A stretch of DNA of 26,032 bases from UBA5009 sp038043185 (GTDB lineage: Bacteria > Bdellovibrionota > Bdellovibrionia > Bdellovibrionales > Bdellovibrionaceae), in contig JBBTCO010000067.1 in the NCBI GenBank assembly GCA_038043185.1, positions 1 to 26,032 on the forward strand. The letters run 5' to 3'. Within the stretch, counting starts at the first letter, position 1. Every line of letters starts with the position of its first letter. The notes beneath the pieces are model-generated. The model did not search any database and was not told the DNA's origin. It saw only the letters and a list, made by a program, of their open reading frames with translations. A program made the translations under genes and the position numbers. This document shows, piece after piece, positions 14,406 through 21,376 of this stretch.

Positions 14406-14839
14406 CGTATTTCCCAATCTTCAATTTTTCCAGGCACACCCTTAAAAAGAGGGTGAGTCTGGATTTTGCGCACCGATGCAACGCGGGCAAAGTCTGATGG
14501 ACTTCGACGACTGAGTTTGTTTTTAAGATGTGCAAACTCAAACGCAACTTGACCTCTGTTGACTTTGATTTTTGCTTTTGAAGTTGAAGATAGTTTTCTA
14601 ATTATTTTGCTAGCATCAAAAGAATAACCGCGACGAGAAGCCTCGTCATGAATGCAACTTAAATAAGAACCGATAAATTCCGCTGGTGCTGACTGTGCTT
14701 TGAACCTGTTAAGTTGAGGATGGTTCTTGTATCCCTTTGTTTTGCCTAAGAGTACATTCTGAGCGAGTAAAGTCTCGCGCCATAGCGCTACTAGTCCCTT
14801 AGCATCTAAATATTTTGGATGAATCGACCAGATTCTCAT
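14402..14839 (-). CDS. Pyrimidine-dimer DNA glycosylase (endonuclease V / PF03013 family)
   Basis: The 145-residue protein begins M-R-I-W-S-I-H-P-K-Y-L-D-A-K-G-L-V-A-L-W-R-E-T-L-L, the standard start of the bacterial Pyr_excise family related to T4 DenV. It continues K-T-K-G-Y-K-N-H-P-Q-L-N-R-F-K, E-A-S-R-R-G-Y-S-F-D and a C-terminal segment ending K-I-E-D-W-E. DenV excises UV-induced cyclobutane dimers. Most bacterial homologues are untested, so enzymatic activity is inferred. It stands alone on the reverse strand and overlaps the hemerythrin 3' end by 4 bases. Confidence 0.75.
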   Translation of the reverse strand: MRIWSIHPKYLDAKGLVALWRETLLAQNVLLGKTKGYKNHPQLNRFKAQSAPAEFIGSYLSCIHDEASRRGYSFDASKIIRKLSSTSKAKIKVNRGQVAFEFAHLKNKLSRRSPSDFARVASVRKIQTHPLFKGVPGKIEDWEIR

Positions 14840-14873
14840 ACAAGCCCCATCAAGTATTGTTTGTTTTTAAGAC

Positions 14874-15107
14874 CTATTTCTGCGAAGACTTTTCGTAAAT
14901 CTTGTACCACATGTAACAGTTAAAGAAAAAAGCAATAAGCCACTTAACCCAAATTGCCGTCGCCCCATGGGCATAGGCGTAAACTCCAGTGGTGATGGAA
15001 GTGAGAACTCCTAAGGCATGCAAATGCATTCGTTGGGGCATGAGGATTGAAATTAAAAACAAGATTGTCGAAATCCAGCCAACAGTCTCTATAAAAATAA
15101 CTTCCAT
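14874..15107 (-). CDS. Small three-helix membrane protein, SemiSWEET/YgjV-like
   Basis: The 77-residue protein contains three hydrophobic segments: V-G-W-I-S-T-I-L-F-L-I-S-I-L, then L-G-V-L-T-S-I-T-T-G-V-Y-A-Y, then W-V-K-W-L-I-A-F-F-F-N-C-Y-M-W-Y. A Pro-Gln pair lies after helix 1. Size, helix count and the P-Q pair are reminiscent of SemiSWEET half-transporters or YgjV-type proteins, but I cannot assign it firmly. No strong SD is visible. It lies 34 bases beyond the glycosylase start, in the same direction. Confidence 0.65.
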   Translation of the reverse strand: MEVIFIETVGWISTILFLISILMPQRMHLHALGVLTSITTGVYAYAHGATAIWVKWLIAFFFNCYMWYKIYEKSSQK

Positions 15108-15145
15108 ATGATATCTGTTCTACGCCAGAATAGAGGAGCCATTCA

Positions 15146-15214
15146 ATGAAAACTTTCAAACAGGGCCTGGTACCTATTGGCGCAAGCCATTACTTTGGAA
15201 ATAAATTTGCATAG
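15146..15214 (+). CDS. Possible 22-residue peptide before recQ
   Basis: An ATG at 15146 preceded by GAGGAG (7-base spacing) opens a 22-codon frame, M-K-T-F-K-Q-G-L-V-P-I-G-A-S-H-Y-F-G-N-K-F-A, ending 55 bases before the recQ start. The good SD in an otherwise gene-free gap is the only support. It could be a leader peptide, a tiny protein or chance. Confidence 0.3.
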   Translation: MKTFKQGLVPIGASHYFGNKFA

Positions 15215-15269
15215 TACGGGAAAGGCTAGCTATCCTGATTTATCAAATTCTTTTTGAAAAGAGTCCTGC

Positions 15270-16775
15270 TTGTTTGAAAGCCAATTAGAAAACTCATTCC
15301 AGCTTACTGGTTTCCGCAAGGGCCAAAAAGAAATCATTCAAGCAGCCTTTGCGGGGAAAGATGTTTTAGCAATTCTTCCAACGGGCGGCGGAAAATCATT
15401 GTGTTATCAATTTCCAGCTATTTATCTTAAACAACTTGTGGTGGTCATTTCGCCCTTAATTTCTTTGATGAAAGATCAAGTCAGTTCGTTACAAAAAAAA
15501 GGTATTTCCTCGGGTTGCCTGTACTCCGGACAAAGTCTTGATGAAAAAAGACAAATTTTTTCACAAATTGAAAAGGGTGGAGCATTCATTTTATATCTTT
15601 CACCAGAACGAGTGCAAAAAGAGGGTTTTCAAAAGTGGATTTTAAATCGTGCTATTGCGCTATTTGCTGTTGATGAAGCTCATTGCGTTTCACAATGGGG
15701 TCATGATTTTCGTGAAGAGTATGCACAACTTAAAATTTTAAAAACTTTGCGACCTGACGTGCCGGTTTTAGCGTTAACAGCTTCTGCAACACCGATGGTG
15801 TTAGATGACATTGCTAAAAATTTACAATTGAAGAATCCCCAGCGACTGGTTCATGGATTTTATCGAGCTAATCTTTATTATCAAGTTGAAACCTGTGCCG
15901 ACGAGCAGGAAAAATTAGATTGGATATTGCGAGGCCTTACTCAAAATCCTACCGGACGAGTTTTAATTTATTGTGGAACACGAAAGTCGACCGAGGCCGT
16001 GTCTGATTTTTTACAGGATAAATTTGAAAAAGTTGGTTTTTACCATGCTGGTTTGAGTTCTTTAATACGAACGCAAACTCAACAAGCTTATGATAGCGGG
16101 GAACTTCGAATTTTAGTAGCGACTAATGCATTTGGTATGGGAATCGATCAACCTGATGTGCGTTTAGTTATCCATTTTCAAATGCCTGGAAACATTGACA
16201 GTCTTTATCAGGAAATGGGTCGCGCTGGTCGCGATAATCAACACTCAACTTGTTTGATGTTGTATTCAGCAAAAGACAAAGGCTTACAGTCTTATTTCAT
16301 TCAAAATTCTAAAGCTGTGCAAGCGATAAAATCTCTTCGTTGGAGAAATTTGGAAGCTTTAGTCAGTTATGCAGAAGCCGGAGAATGCCGTCACGCTGAA
16401 GTTTTGACTTACTACAGAGATTCACAAAGACTTAAGAGCTGTGGACACTGTGATGTTTGCGATTCTAAATCCAATCGAAAAATAATTAAAACCGAAAGAA
16501 CAGTAGCGCCAACTTTATTGCGTAAAAAAAATAAGCCAGTACCCTCAAGTTCATTGAGTGAGGTTGAAGAAAAAAGATTTCAAGCTCTTCGACAGTGGAG
16601 AAGAGCAAAAGCGGACGAGCTGGATATGCCAGCATTTGTGATTTTCAGCGATAAAACTTTACGAGATCTAGCTCAGAAAAATCCCCAGAGTAAAGATGAG
16701 CTTAAAAATATATATGGGATTGGTGAAGCAAAATTGGAAAAATTCGGTTGGGATTTGTTGGCGGAGTTAGTATAG
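15270..16775 (+). CDS. recQ: ATP-dependent DNA helicase RecQ, short form
   Basis: The 501-residue protein has the complete RecQ helicase core: Walker A in L-P-T-G-G-G-K-S, Walker B V-D-E-A-H followed by C-V-S-Q-W-G-H-D-F-R, L-A-L-T-A-S-A-T, and motif VI G-R-A-G-R-D. A zinc site follows (E-C-R-H-A and C-G-H-C-D-V-C) and a C-terminal HRDC domain (about 434-501). RecQ unwinds DNA 3'-5' in recombination and fork repair. Only about 40 residues lie between the zinc site and HRDC, so the winged-helix RQC domain is essentially missing, explaining the length against about 600 in E. coli. The start is a TTG at 15270 with AAGAG nearby. Confidence 0.95.
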   Translation: MFESQLENSFQLTGFRKGQKEIIQAAFAGKDVLAILPTGGGKSLCYQFPAIYLKQLVVVISPLISLMKDQVSSLQKKGISSGCLYSGQSLDEKRQIFSQIEKGGAFILYLSPERVQKEGFQKWILNRAIALFAVDEAHCVSQWGHDFREEYAQLKILKTLRPDVPVLALTASATPMVLDDIAKNLQLKNPQRLVHGFYRANLYYQVETCADEQEKLDWILRGLTQNPTGRVLIYCGTRKSTEAVSDFLQDKFEKVGFYHAGLSSLIRTQTQQAYDSGELRILVATNAFGMGIDQPDVRLVIHFQMPGNIDSLYQEMGRAGRDNQHSTCLMLYSAKDKGLQSYFIQNSKAVQAIKSLRWRNLEALVSYAEAGECRHAEVLTYYRDSQRLKSCGHCDVCDSKSNRKIIKTERTVAPTLLRKKNKPVPSSSLSEVEEKRFQALRQWRRAKADELDMPAFVIFSDKTLRDLAQKNPQSKDELKNIYGIGEAKLEKFGWDLLAELV

Positions 16776-16832
16776 CAGATCGGGCCTCCTATTTGCTCAA
16801 TAGCGTTGAGGATACAAACTTTTTGGAGAGAT

Positions 16833-17729
16833 ATGCGTAAAATACTTTTGGACCTACTTTTGGTGCCATTTTCTGTCTCTGCGTCTAATGTTTATTCTAA
16901 CATGGCGAAATTTTCTATTTATCCTGGCATTCTTCTTTTGGTTTTTGCTCTTTTTACGCCGCCGCAGATGGCTTTTGGCCAGGGTACGTGTGACCAAGTC
17001 TTTCAACATTCTGAGACGTTCGATTCTCTCTCAATCGCAGAGATTGCCTATCGACTCAACCACGTTTTTAGCGAACGAAGGTCAGTGGATGATGTTAGAT
17101 CAACGATAAAAAATGATCCAGAGTTTCTTCGAGAGAGTTTGGAGCTATTTGAAAGTAGCTGGAAAAAATCTCAAAAACCAGTTCTCTCTACCCCAACTTT
17201 GGCTGTGAAGAAGTTGGTGAAAATTGGCTTCAGTCCTGTTGTTGCTGAAAGAATTGTTACTTACGATCCAGCGCTCGCCGTCGAAATCTTGGAGCGTTCT
17301 CAGTCAAAACCAATCCGAGTTCTAAAGGTGTATCGTGGTGTTTCTGTTGCGCCTAAGGCTTGGGATCCTACCCAAGGAGAGTGGGCTCAGATCGGCGACT
17401 ACACTTATGCCATGGGATTTGCTGTTGGCTCTGAAGGTAGAGGGACGCATATGGCAAATGAACTGAAAGATCTTCGCCATGAAGGGCATCAGCATTGGGG
17501 GGTACTCGTTGAAATGGAGGTTCCCGATTTCCTCTATACATCTGACAAATCCACCGGAAGAATTAGGGTCAGCAACCAAGCGGTCGTCGCAAGCCGAATT
17601 GGAACTTTCTTTATTGGCTCGAAAGGCAAACCTAAATTTTTGTGGCTCGACGTCAGTGAATTTAAAAAAGTGCTAGATATTGATCCGGTCTACCTTCTTC
17701 GCGAAGGCATAGAAATGATAAGAAGGTAG
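16833..17729 (+). CDS. Exported protein of unknown function with faint ADP-ribosyltransferase-like features
   Basis: The 298-residue protein begins with hydrophobic stretches. The stronger export signal is I-L-L-L-V-F-A-L-F-T-P-P-Q-M-A-F-G (about 31-47 of this frame), so an ATG at 16902 is another possible start; GGAGAG before 16833 favours the longer form. The mature part has a helical first half. The second half holds V-L-K-V-Y-R-G-V-S, D-Y-T-Y-A-M-G-F-A-V-G-S-E and W-G-V-L-V-E-M-E-V-P-D-F-L-Y-T. The Y-R-G block resembles the Arg motif of R-S-E ADP-ribosyltransferases, but no clear E-x-E is seen, so this is a weak guess. It follows recQ by 57 bases. Confidence 0.6.
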   Translation: MRKILLDLLLVPFSVSASNVYSNMAKFSIYPGILLLVFALFTPPQMAFGQGTCDQVFQHSETFDSLSIAEIAYRLNHVFSERRSVDDVRSTIKNDPEFLRESLELFESSWKKSQKPVLSTPTLAVKKLVKIGFSPVVAERIVTYDPALAVEILERSQSKPIRVLKVYRGVSVAPKAWDPTQGEWAQIGDYTYAMGFAVGSEGRGTHMANELKDLRHEGHQHWGVLVEMEVPDFLYTSDKSTGRIRVSNQAVVASRIGTFFIGSKGKPKFLWLDVSEFKKVLDIDPVYLLREGIEMIRR

Positions 17730-17760
17730 AGTCTGGGGATAGTCTTTTTTCTTGGCTTTA

Positions 17761-17766
17761 TATAAT
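17761..17766 (+). promoter_or_regulatory. -10 box next to the radical SAM start codon
   Basis: A perfect TATAAT lies 11 bases before the ATG at 17778, inside a strongly A/T-rich stretch. No good -35 or SD is seen. Transcription would begin within about 5 bases of the start codon. Confidence 0.4.
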
Positions 17767-17777
17767 ATGTAAATTAT

Positions 17778-18887
17778 ATGTATATCGTGAGTGAATGCAA
17801 GAGAAAATCATTAGATCTCATCATAAAAACCAAAGGGCGGGGAGCGACCAGCAATGAGTCCTCGCGCTTCAATCATTCTCAGCGGGTCTATGACCTCACC
17901 GACGCCGATGACTATGTAGATGAAGAGGGAATTCCGAATCTGAAAACGGAATTCCTGGTGGATAATGCGAAGACTATTCTGAATCGCTTTGACAGTCCTG
18001 ATCTGGGAATGGGTGTAAGTGTTAATCCCTACCGAGGTTGTGAACATGGTTGCATTTACTGTTATGCAAGGCCCACTCATGAATACTTCAATTTGTCGGC
18101 GGGACTTGATTTTGAATCCAAAATTTTTGTGAAAGAAAAGGCTCACGAGCTTTTGCGTGAGGAGCTCCTAAAAAAGAAATACCTTCCCGAGCCAATCATG
18201 ATGAGTGGGATCACGGATTGCTATCAACCGATCGAGCGCAAGTTGCAAATCACGCGAAAATGTTTGGAAGTTTTGGCTGAGTTTAAAAACCCAGTGTTTC
18301 TAATTACAAAAAATTTCTTGATCACTCGTGATGTGGATATTTTATCACAAATGGCAAAAGATGATCTTGTTTCGGTGACAATCTCGGTGACCACGCTGGA
18401 TGAAAATTTAGCCAGGGTTATGGAGCCTCGCACTTCTTCCCCAGAGCGGCGTTTGCAAGCGATTCAAATTCTTAGTGAGGCGGGTATACCAGTGTCAGTG
18501 AATGTGGCTCCCATTGTGCCGGGACTCACAGATCATGAGATCCCAAAAATTTTAGAGGCTTCTGCTTTAGCGGGGGCAAGGTCCGCGAATTATGTAATGG
18601 CTCGGCTTCCGCACTCGGTGAAAGATCTCTTTGTCGATTGGCTAGAAAAAAATTATCCCGAAAAAAAAGACAAGGTGATAGCAGCCATTCGCGATGTGCG
18701 AGAGGGTAAGCTTTACGATTCCAACTTTGGTTCACGCATGCGAGGCAAAGGAGCTCGCGCTGATCATGTTGCAGAAATGTTCACGATTTTCCGTCGCAAA
18801 TTTTTTCCTGCTTATAAGCCTGTTCGCCTGCGGGCCGATTTATTCCAGCGACCCAAGGTTGCCGGCGAACAGATGAGTTTATTTTAG
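17778..18887 (+). CDS. PA0069-family radical SAM protein (spore-photoproduct-lyase-like)
   Basis: The 369-residue protein has the iron-sulfur motif N-P-Y-R-G-C-E-H-G-C-I-Y-C-Y-A-R-P with C88, C92 and C95. It is preceded by the family's K-G-R-G-A-T-S-N-E-S-S-R-F start and N-R-F-D-S-P-D. Further family blocks are I-T-D-C-Y-Q-P-I-E-R-K, V-M-E-P-R-T-S-S-P-E-R-R and G-S-R-M-R-G-K-G near the end. It closes E-Q-M-S-L-F. The family resembles the spore photoproduct lyase SplB, but its reaction is not established. The ATG at 17778 lacks an SD and has TATAAT 11 bases upstream, so the message may be leaderless. A GTG at 17787 is an alternative. Confidence 0.9.
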   Translation: MYIVSECKRKSLDLIIKTKGRGATSNESSRFNHSQRVYDLTDADDYVDEEGIPNLKTEFLVDNAKTILNRFDSPDLGMGVSVNPYRGCEHGCIYCYARPTHEYFNLSAGLDFESKIFVKEKAHELLREELLKKKYLPEPIMMSGITDCYQPIERKLQITRKCLEVLAEFKNPVFLITKNFLITRDVDILSQMAKDDLVSVTISVTTLDENLARVMEPRTSSPERRLQAIQILSEAGIPVSVNVAPIVPGLTDHEIPKILEASALAGARSANYVMARLPHSVKDLFVDWLEKNYPEKKDKVIAAIRDVREGKLYDSNFGSRMRGKGARADHVAEMFTIFRRKFFPAYKPVRLRADLFQRPKVAGEQMSLF

Positions 18888-18935
18888 GAAGAGAAACTCA
18901 TCCAGCACGAGCGTACCACTTGCACGCAAATTGAC

Positions 18936-19388
18936 TTAAGCAGATTTTTGGCTAACTAAATAGTCTGAAATTTTCTTAACTCGGTAATCGTTGTTTTCAG
19001 AATTTCCTAATAGCTTAGCGAACTCCTTTATAGCATCGGTGGTGGTAAAAATACCGATGACTTCGCGATTAAAATTTATAATAATCACACTGCCAATTTT
19101 TGATTCAGCCATTTCCGTTACAACTTCGAATAAACTGGTTTCGGGAAAAACAGCATAGGGCTTCACTGTCATTATTTCTGAAATGGGATCTCTGCCTTTC
19201 AGATTTGAACCAAACATTCTTGAAAAGTCTCTTTCAGAGACGATTCCGATGAGTTGATCACTTTCATCAGTCACAGGTAAATGCCGCATGCCCCACATCT
19301 GCATTACTTCCCGCGCTTCCTGAATCGTGACTTGTACGCCGATTCTTACCGGTGCTTTTATCATATCCCGACCAATTGTTCGATTCAT
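18936..19388 (-). CDS. Stand-alone CBS-pair protein
   Basis: The 150-residue protein contains two CBS motifs and little else. The first runs about 8-62, with T-I-Q-E-A-R-E-V-M-Q-M-W-G-M-R-H-L-P-V-T-D and L-I-G-I-V-S-E-R-D. The second runs about 72-125, with V-F-P-E-T-S-L-F-E-V-V-T-E-M and V-I-G-I-F-T-T-T-D-A. CBS pairs bind adenine nucleotides or SAM and often act as energy or redox sensors. It is divergent from the potassium channel gene. No strong SD is seen; GGGGGC lies 6 bases before the ATG. Confidence 0.9.
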   Translation of the reverse strand: MNRTIGRDMIKAPVRIGVQVTIQEAREVMQMWGMRHLPVTDESDQLIGIVSERDFSRMFGSNLKGRDPISEIMTVKPYAVFPETSLFEVVTEMAESKIGSVIIINFNREVIGIFTTTDAIKEFAKLLGNSENNDYRVKKISDYLVSQKSA

Positions 19389-19623
19389 AGTGTGCCCCCA
19401 TGGAATGTTTTATTTCAGAGTTGCAAAGCAGCCACCAGGGCGTATTTTAAATTAAGGCCATTCAGCGGCATCAGTAATGACAAAATTTCCCAAACATAAG
19501 TGCGCTTGGGATAAAATGACACCTTTTACTGTTTCAAATTGGAATATCGATAGCCTTCGTGGGAAAAGAATGGGATGAAGTCGGCCTTCCCAGATGCAGA
19601 TTTTTAATTTCTTGCGAGGTCAA

Positions 19624-19983
19624 ATGTTAAAAAAGCACCATAAATTGATGTGGGATTTTACCAGTGCTTTTATTCGAAGCTTGCGCCGTCCCGTTTTCAT
19701 TTATTTGGCGACCTTGGCGTTCACCGCGCAGGCGATCTTCGCCGCATTTTTTTATCTGGCTGAAGCTGGGAAGAACGAACGGGTCGCTTCGTTCTTTGAT
19801 TCCTTTTATTTCACTGTGACCGTTATGACCGGCGTTGGTTTGGGTGATATTGCTCCCGTCACCGGCCCAGGAAGGTTCGTAGCGATGATGATGATGCTGG
19901 CGGGAACGGCGATCTTTGTCGCGTTTACTGGAGTTCTGGCTGCTTCCATTTTGGATGTGGAAAATGAGCACCTCGACAAATAG
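19624..19983 (+). CDS. Two-helix potassium-channel-like protein (Ion_trans_2) with GVGLG filter
   Basis: The 119-residue protein has two membrane helices (about 23-46 and 84-108). They flank a pore helix and filter, F-D-S-F-Y-F-T-V-T-V-M-T-G-V-G-L-G-D-I-A-P, with the filter at residues 70-74. This is the two-helix bacterial K+ channel plan without an attached RCK or cNMP domain. The usual filter T-V-G-Y-G is replaced by G-V-G-L-G; Gly-Leu-Gly also occurs in one pore loop of the eukaryotic TWIK-1 channel. The ATG at 19624 is preferred over 19594 because GAGG lies 5 bases upstream. It converges with the SRPBCC gene. Confidence 0.85.
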   Translation: MLKKHHKLMWDFTSAFIRSLRRPVFIYLATLAFTAQAIFAAFFYLAEAGKNERVASFFDSFYFTVTVMTGVGLGDIAPVTGPGRFVAMMMMLAGTAIFVAFTGVLAASILDVENEHLDK

Positions 19984-20097
19984 AACCCAAATCCGAAAGC
20001 ATCTGCAGGCATGTTAGCGTTGGATGAGCACTGGAAGAATGGAGTGAGGAGATCGTGAGAGTCCACCAGTATTCCATAGTGACTCCAAACATATGGG

Positions 20098-20538
20098 TTA
20101 GTGGTTATAAAACTTCGCAAGATTTTCCAAACACCCGAACCAACCTTTTTGGTGATGATCGCGTTTGTCGGTATTTTCAAATCTTTCATGAGTGAGGGTG
20201 ACCTCTGTTCCTGAACCGACATCTTTCAACTCAATTATTACCAAAGTTTTTGGAGAGGGATCTCCATCCCATCCCCATGTGAAACTAATAAGTTCATTGG
20301 GTATGATTTTTGTGTATTCGCCAGAGGCTGTTGGGTTCACTGGCTTGCCATCCATTTGCCCCTTCATTTCGATGTGATACTTTCCTCCGACTTTTAGATC
20401 TGAACTTGCCGAAGGATTTGTCATAGCACCTGGGTGATACCATTGGGTCATCAGTTCCGGCTTTGTCCAAGCATCGAAGACTTGACTTCGTTTAGCTTTG
20501 ATAAACTGTTTCAATTGCAGTTTGATGTTCTCGCTCAT
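20098..20538 (-). CDS. SRPBCC/AHSA1-family protein, partner of an ArsR regulator
   Basis: The 146-residue protein has an AHSA1 domain: L-K-Q-F-I-K-A-K-R-S-Q-V-F-D-A-W-T-K-P-E-L-M, then W-Y-H-P-G-A-M, L-K-V-G-G-K-Y, and a closing H-H-Q-K-G-W-F-G-C-L-E-N-L-A-K-F. Its start overlaps the end of the ArsR gene by the ATGA at 20538-20535, so the two are translationally coupled. ArsR-SRPBCC pairs are common in bacteria. The SRPBCC protein presumably handles a hydrophobic small molecule, and its ligand may also control the regulator; that is inference. Confidence 0.9.
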   Translation of the reverse strand: MSENIKLQLKQFIKAKRSQVFDAWTKPELMTQWYHPGAMTNPSASSDLKVGGKYHIEMKGQMDGKPVNPTASGEYTKIIPNELISFTWGWDGDPSPKTLVIIELKDVGSGTEVTLTHERFENTDKRDHHQKGWFGCLENLAKFYNH

Positions 20539-20867
20539 TTTTGCCTCTTTTCTAAAAAGTCTTTAAGAGCGTCGAGACGAGGCCCCCAAAACTGTTGGTA
20601 ATATAAAATCCATTCTTCGGCTGATTTCAGTGACTCCGCGTTCAGGCTCACGATCTGAAAACTGCCTTGTTTTTTGCGTTCTATAAGTTTCGCTTTCTCG
20701 AGGACAGTGAGGTGTTTTGAAACCGCTGCGAGCGATATCTTATAAGGCTTCGCGATCTCACTGACGGTCTTGTCTTTTTTTGATACGTCATAAAGAATGG
20801 CTCTCCTTGTAGAGTCAGAAAGAGCATGAAAAATAAGATCAAGTCGCTGAGCTTGAGATTTAACCAT
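20535..20867 (-). CDS. ArsR/SmtB-family transcriptional regulator
   Basis: The 110-residue winged-helix protein shows the ArsR pattern: I-F-H-A-L-S-D-S-T-R-R-A-I-L-Y, then V-S-E-I-A-K-P-Y-K-I-S-L-A-A-V-S-K-H-L-T-V-L (recognition helix), then L-I-E-R-K-K-Q-G-S-F-Q-I-V. No Cys pair typical of metal sensors is present, which matches the group linked to SRPBCC proteins. The start codon lies in the centre of a 22-bp palindrome and immediately after a TATGAT -10 box. The message is therefore predicted to be leaderless and autorepressed. Confidence 0.92.
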   Translation of the reverse strand: MVKSQAQRLDLIFHALSDSTRRAILYDVSKKDKTVSEIAKPYKISLAAVSKHLTVLEKAKLIERKKQGSFQIVSLNAESLKSAEEWILYYQQFWGPRLDALKDFLEKRQK

Positions 20868-20917
20868 ATGGTTAAATCATAACAGAATTTAAAAAAGAGT
20901 CAACCATTTGGTTAAAT
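20857..20917 (-). promoter_or_regulatory. arsR promoter with two palindromic operators 40 bp apart
   Basis: On the reverse strand, TTGACT (20903-20898), a 16-base spacer and TATGAT (20881-20876) form a good promoter. Operator 1 (20857-20878) is a perfect 22-bp palindrome with half-site GATTTAACCAT; it covers the -10 edge, the expected start point and the ATG. Operator 2 (20898-20917) is a degenerate copy around AACCATTTGGTT that covers the -35 box. Their centres are exactly 40 bp apart, so they lie on the same DNA face. Confidence 0.8.
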
Positions 20918-21376
20918 GATCTAATTTGCTAAAGAAAATCAGCACTCAGGTCAGCACTGCAGTCCCACTGAATTCCCCCAACAGGATTTACAGAAACTTT
21001 CCTGAATTCATTTTTGTCACGAAGAGCAGAAAATCTTTTTCAACAGCAACAGATTCAACTTCGATAAGTTCCGCACCTGAAATCATAGCTTTATCTTGGC
21101 TACTTTTCTAGTTCCCGTGTAGCGTTCCTTGAAAACCACCATGTTGTTTTCAAAGAAGTGTAAAAAGTAGGTGGAATTTGGAGCTTGCACCAACAAGCGG
21201 GGCGCATTTACCCACTGGGCACGAACAGTCCAGCCCTCCAACTCATTCAACCGCAATAAATTTTATATATCGTGCTTATTAGGCATTGAAGGTCCATTGT
21301 CTCAACCATCGAGGCAATTCAACTCGAAAAATGTTAGGTGACCTTTCTTTTGGCCTAGCTCAAAGAAGGAGCACGC
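20918..21376. other. 459-base gap without a confident gene
   Basis: This stretch separates the arsR promoter from kaiC. It holds a possible decayed reverse-strand gene (20988-21256), two copies of TCAGCACT (20939-20946 and 20951-20958) and the kaiC SD (AAGGAG, 6 bases before the ATG). No convincing sigma-70 promoter for kaiC is visible in 21257-21376. Confidence 0.6.
20988..21256 (-). pseudogene. Two overlapping small reverse-strand frames, possibly one frameshifted gene
   Basis: From a TTG at 21256, a 57-codon frame runs to a TGA at 21085-21083 and reads like real protein: N-E-L-E-G-W-T-V-R-A-Q-W-V-N-A-P, then Y-F-L-H-F-F-E-N-N, then V-F-K-E-R-Y. At that stop an ATG (21086) overlaps it and opens a 32-codon frame, with G-A-E-L-I-E-V-E-S-V-A-V-E-K-D-F-L-L-F-V, to a TAA at 20988. 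They may be two coupled peptides or one protein of about 90 residues broken by a frameshift. A TATAAA box stands just before the TTG. No SD and no family are recognised. Confidence 0.35.

Noticed and set aside
19516..19578. Short frame M-T-P-F-T-V-S-N-W-N-I-D-S-L-R-G resembling the start of exonuclease III (W-N-x-x-S-L-R).
   Set aside because: It is only 20 codons with no SD, and no further exonuclease III sequence follows in any frame. Probably chance.
20939..20958. Direct repeat TCAGCACT twice, 12 bases apart, as an attachment or operator site.
   Set aside because: It is only 8 bases with two copies, with no mobile element or palindromic context beside it.
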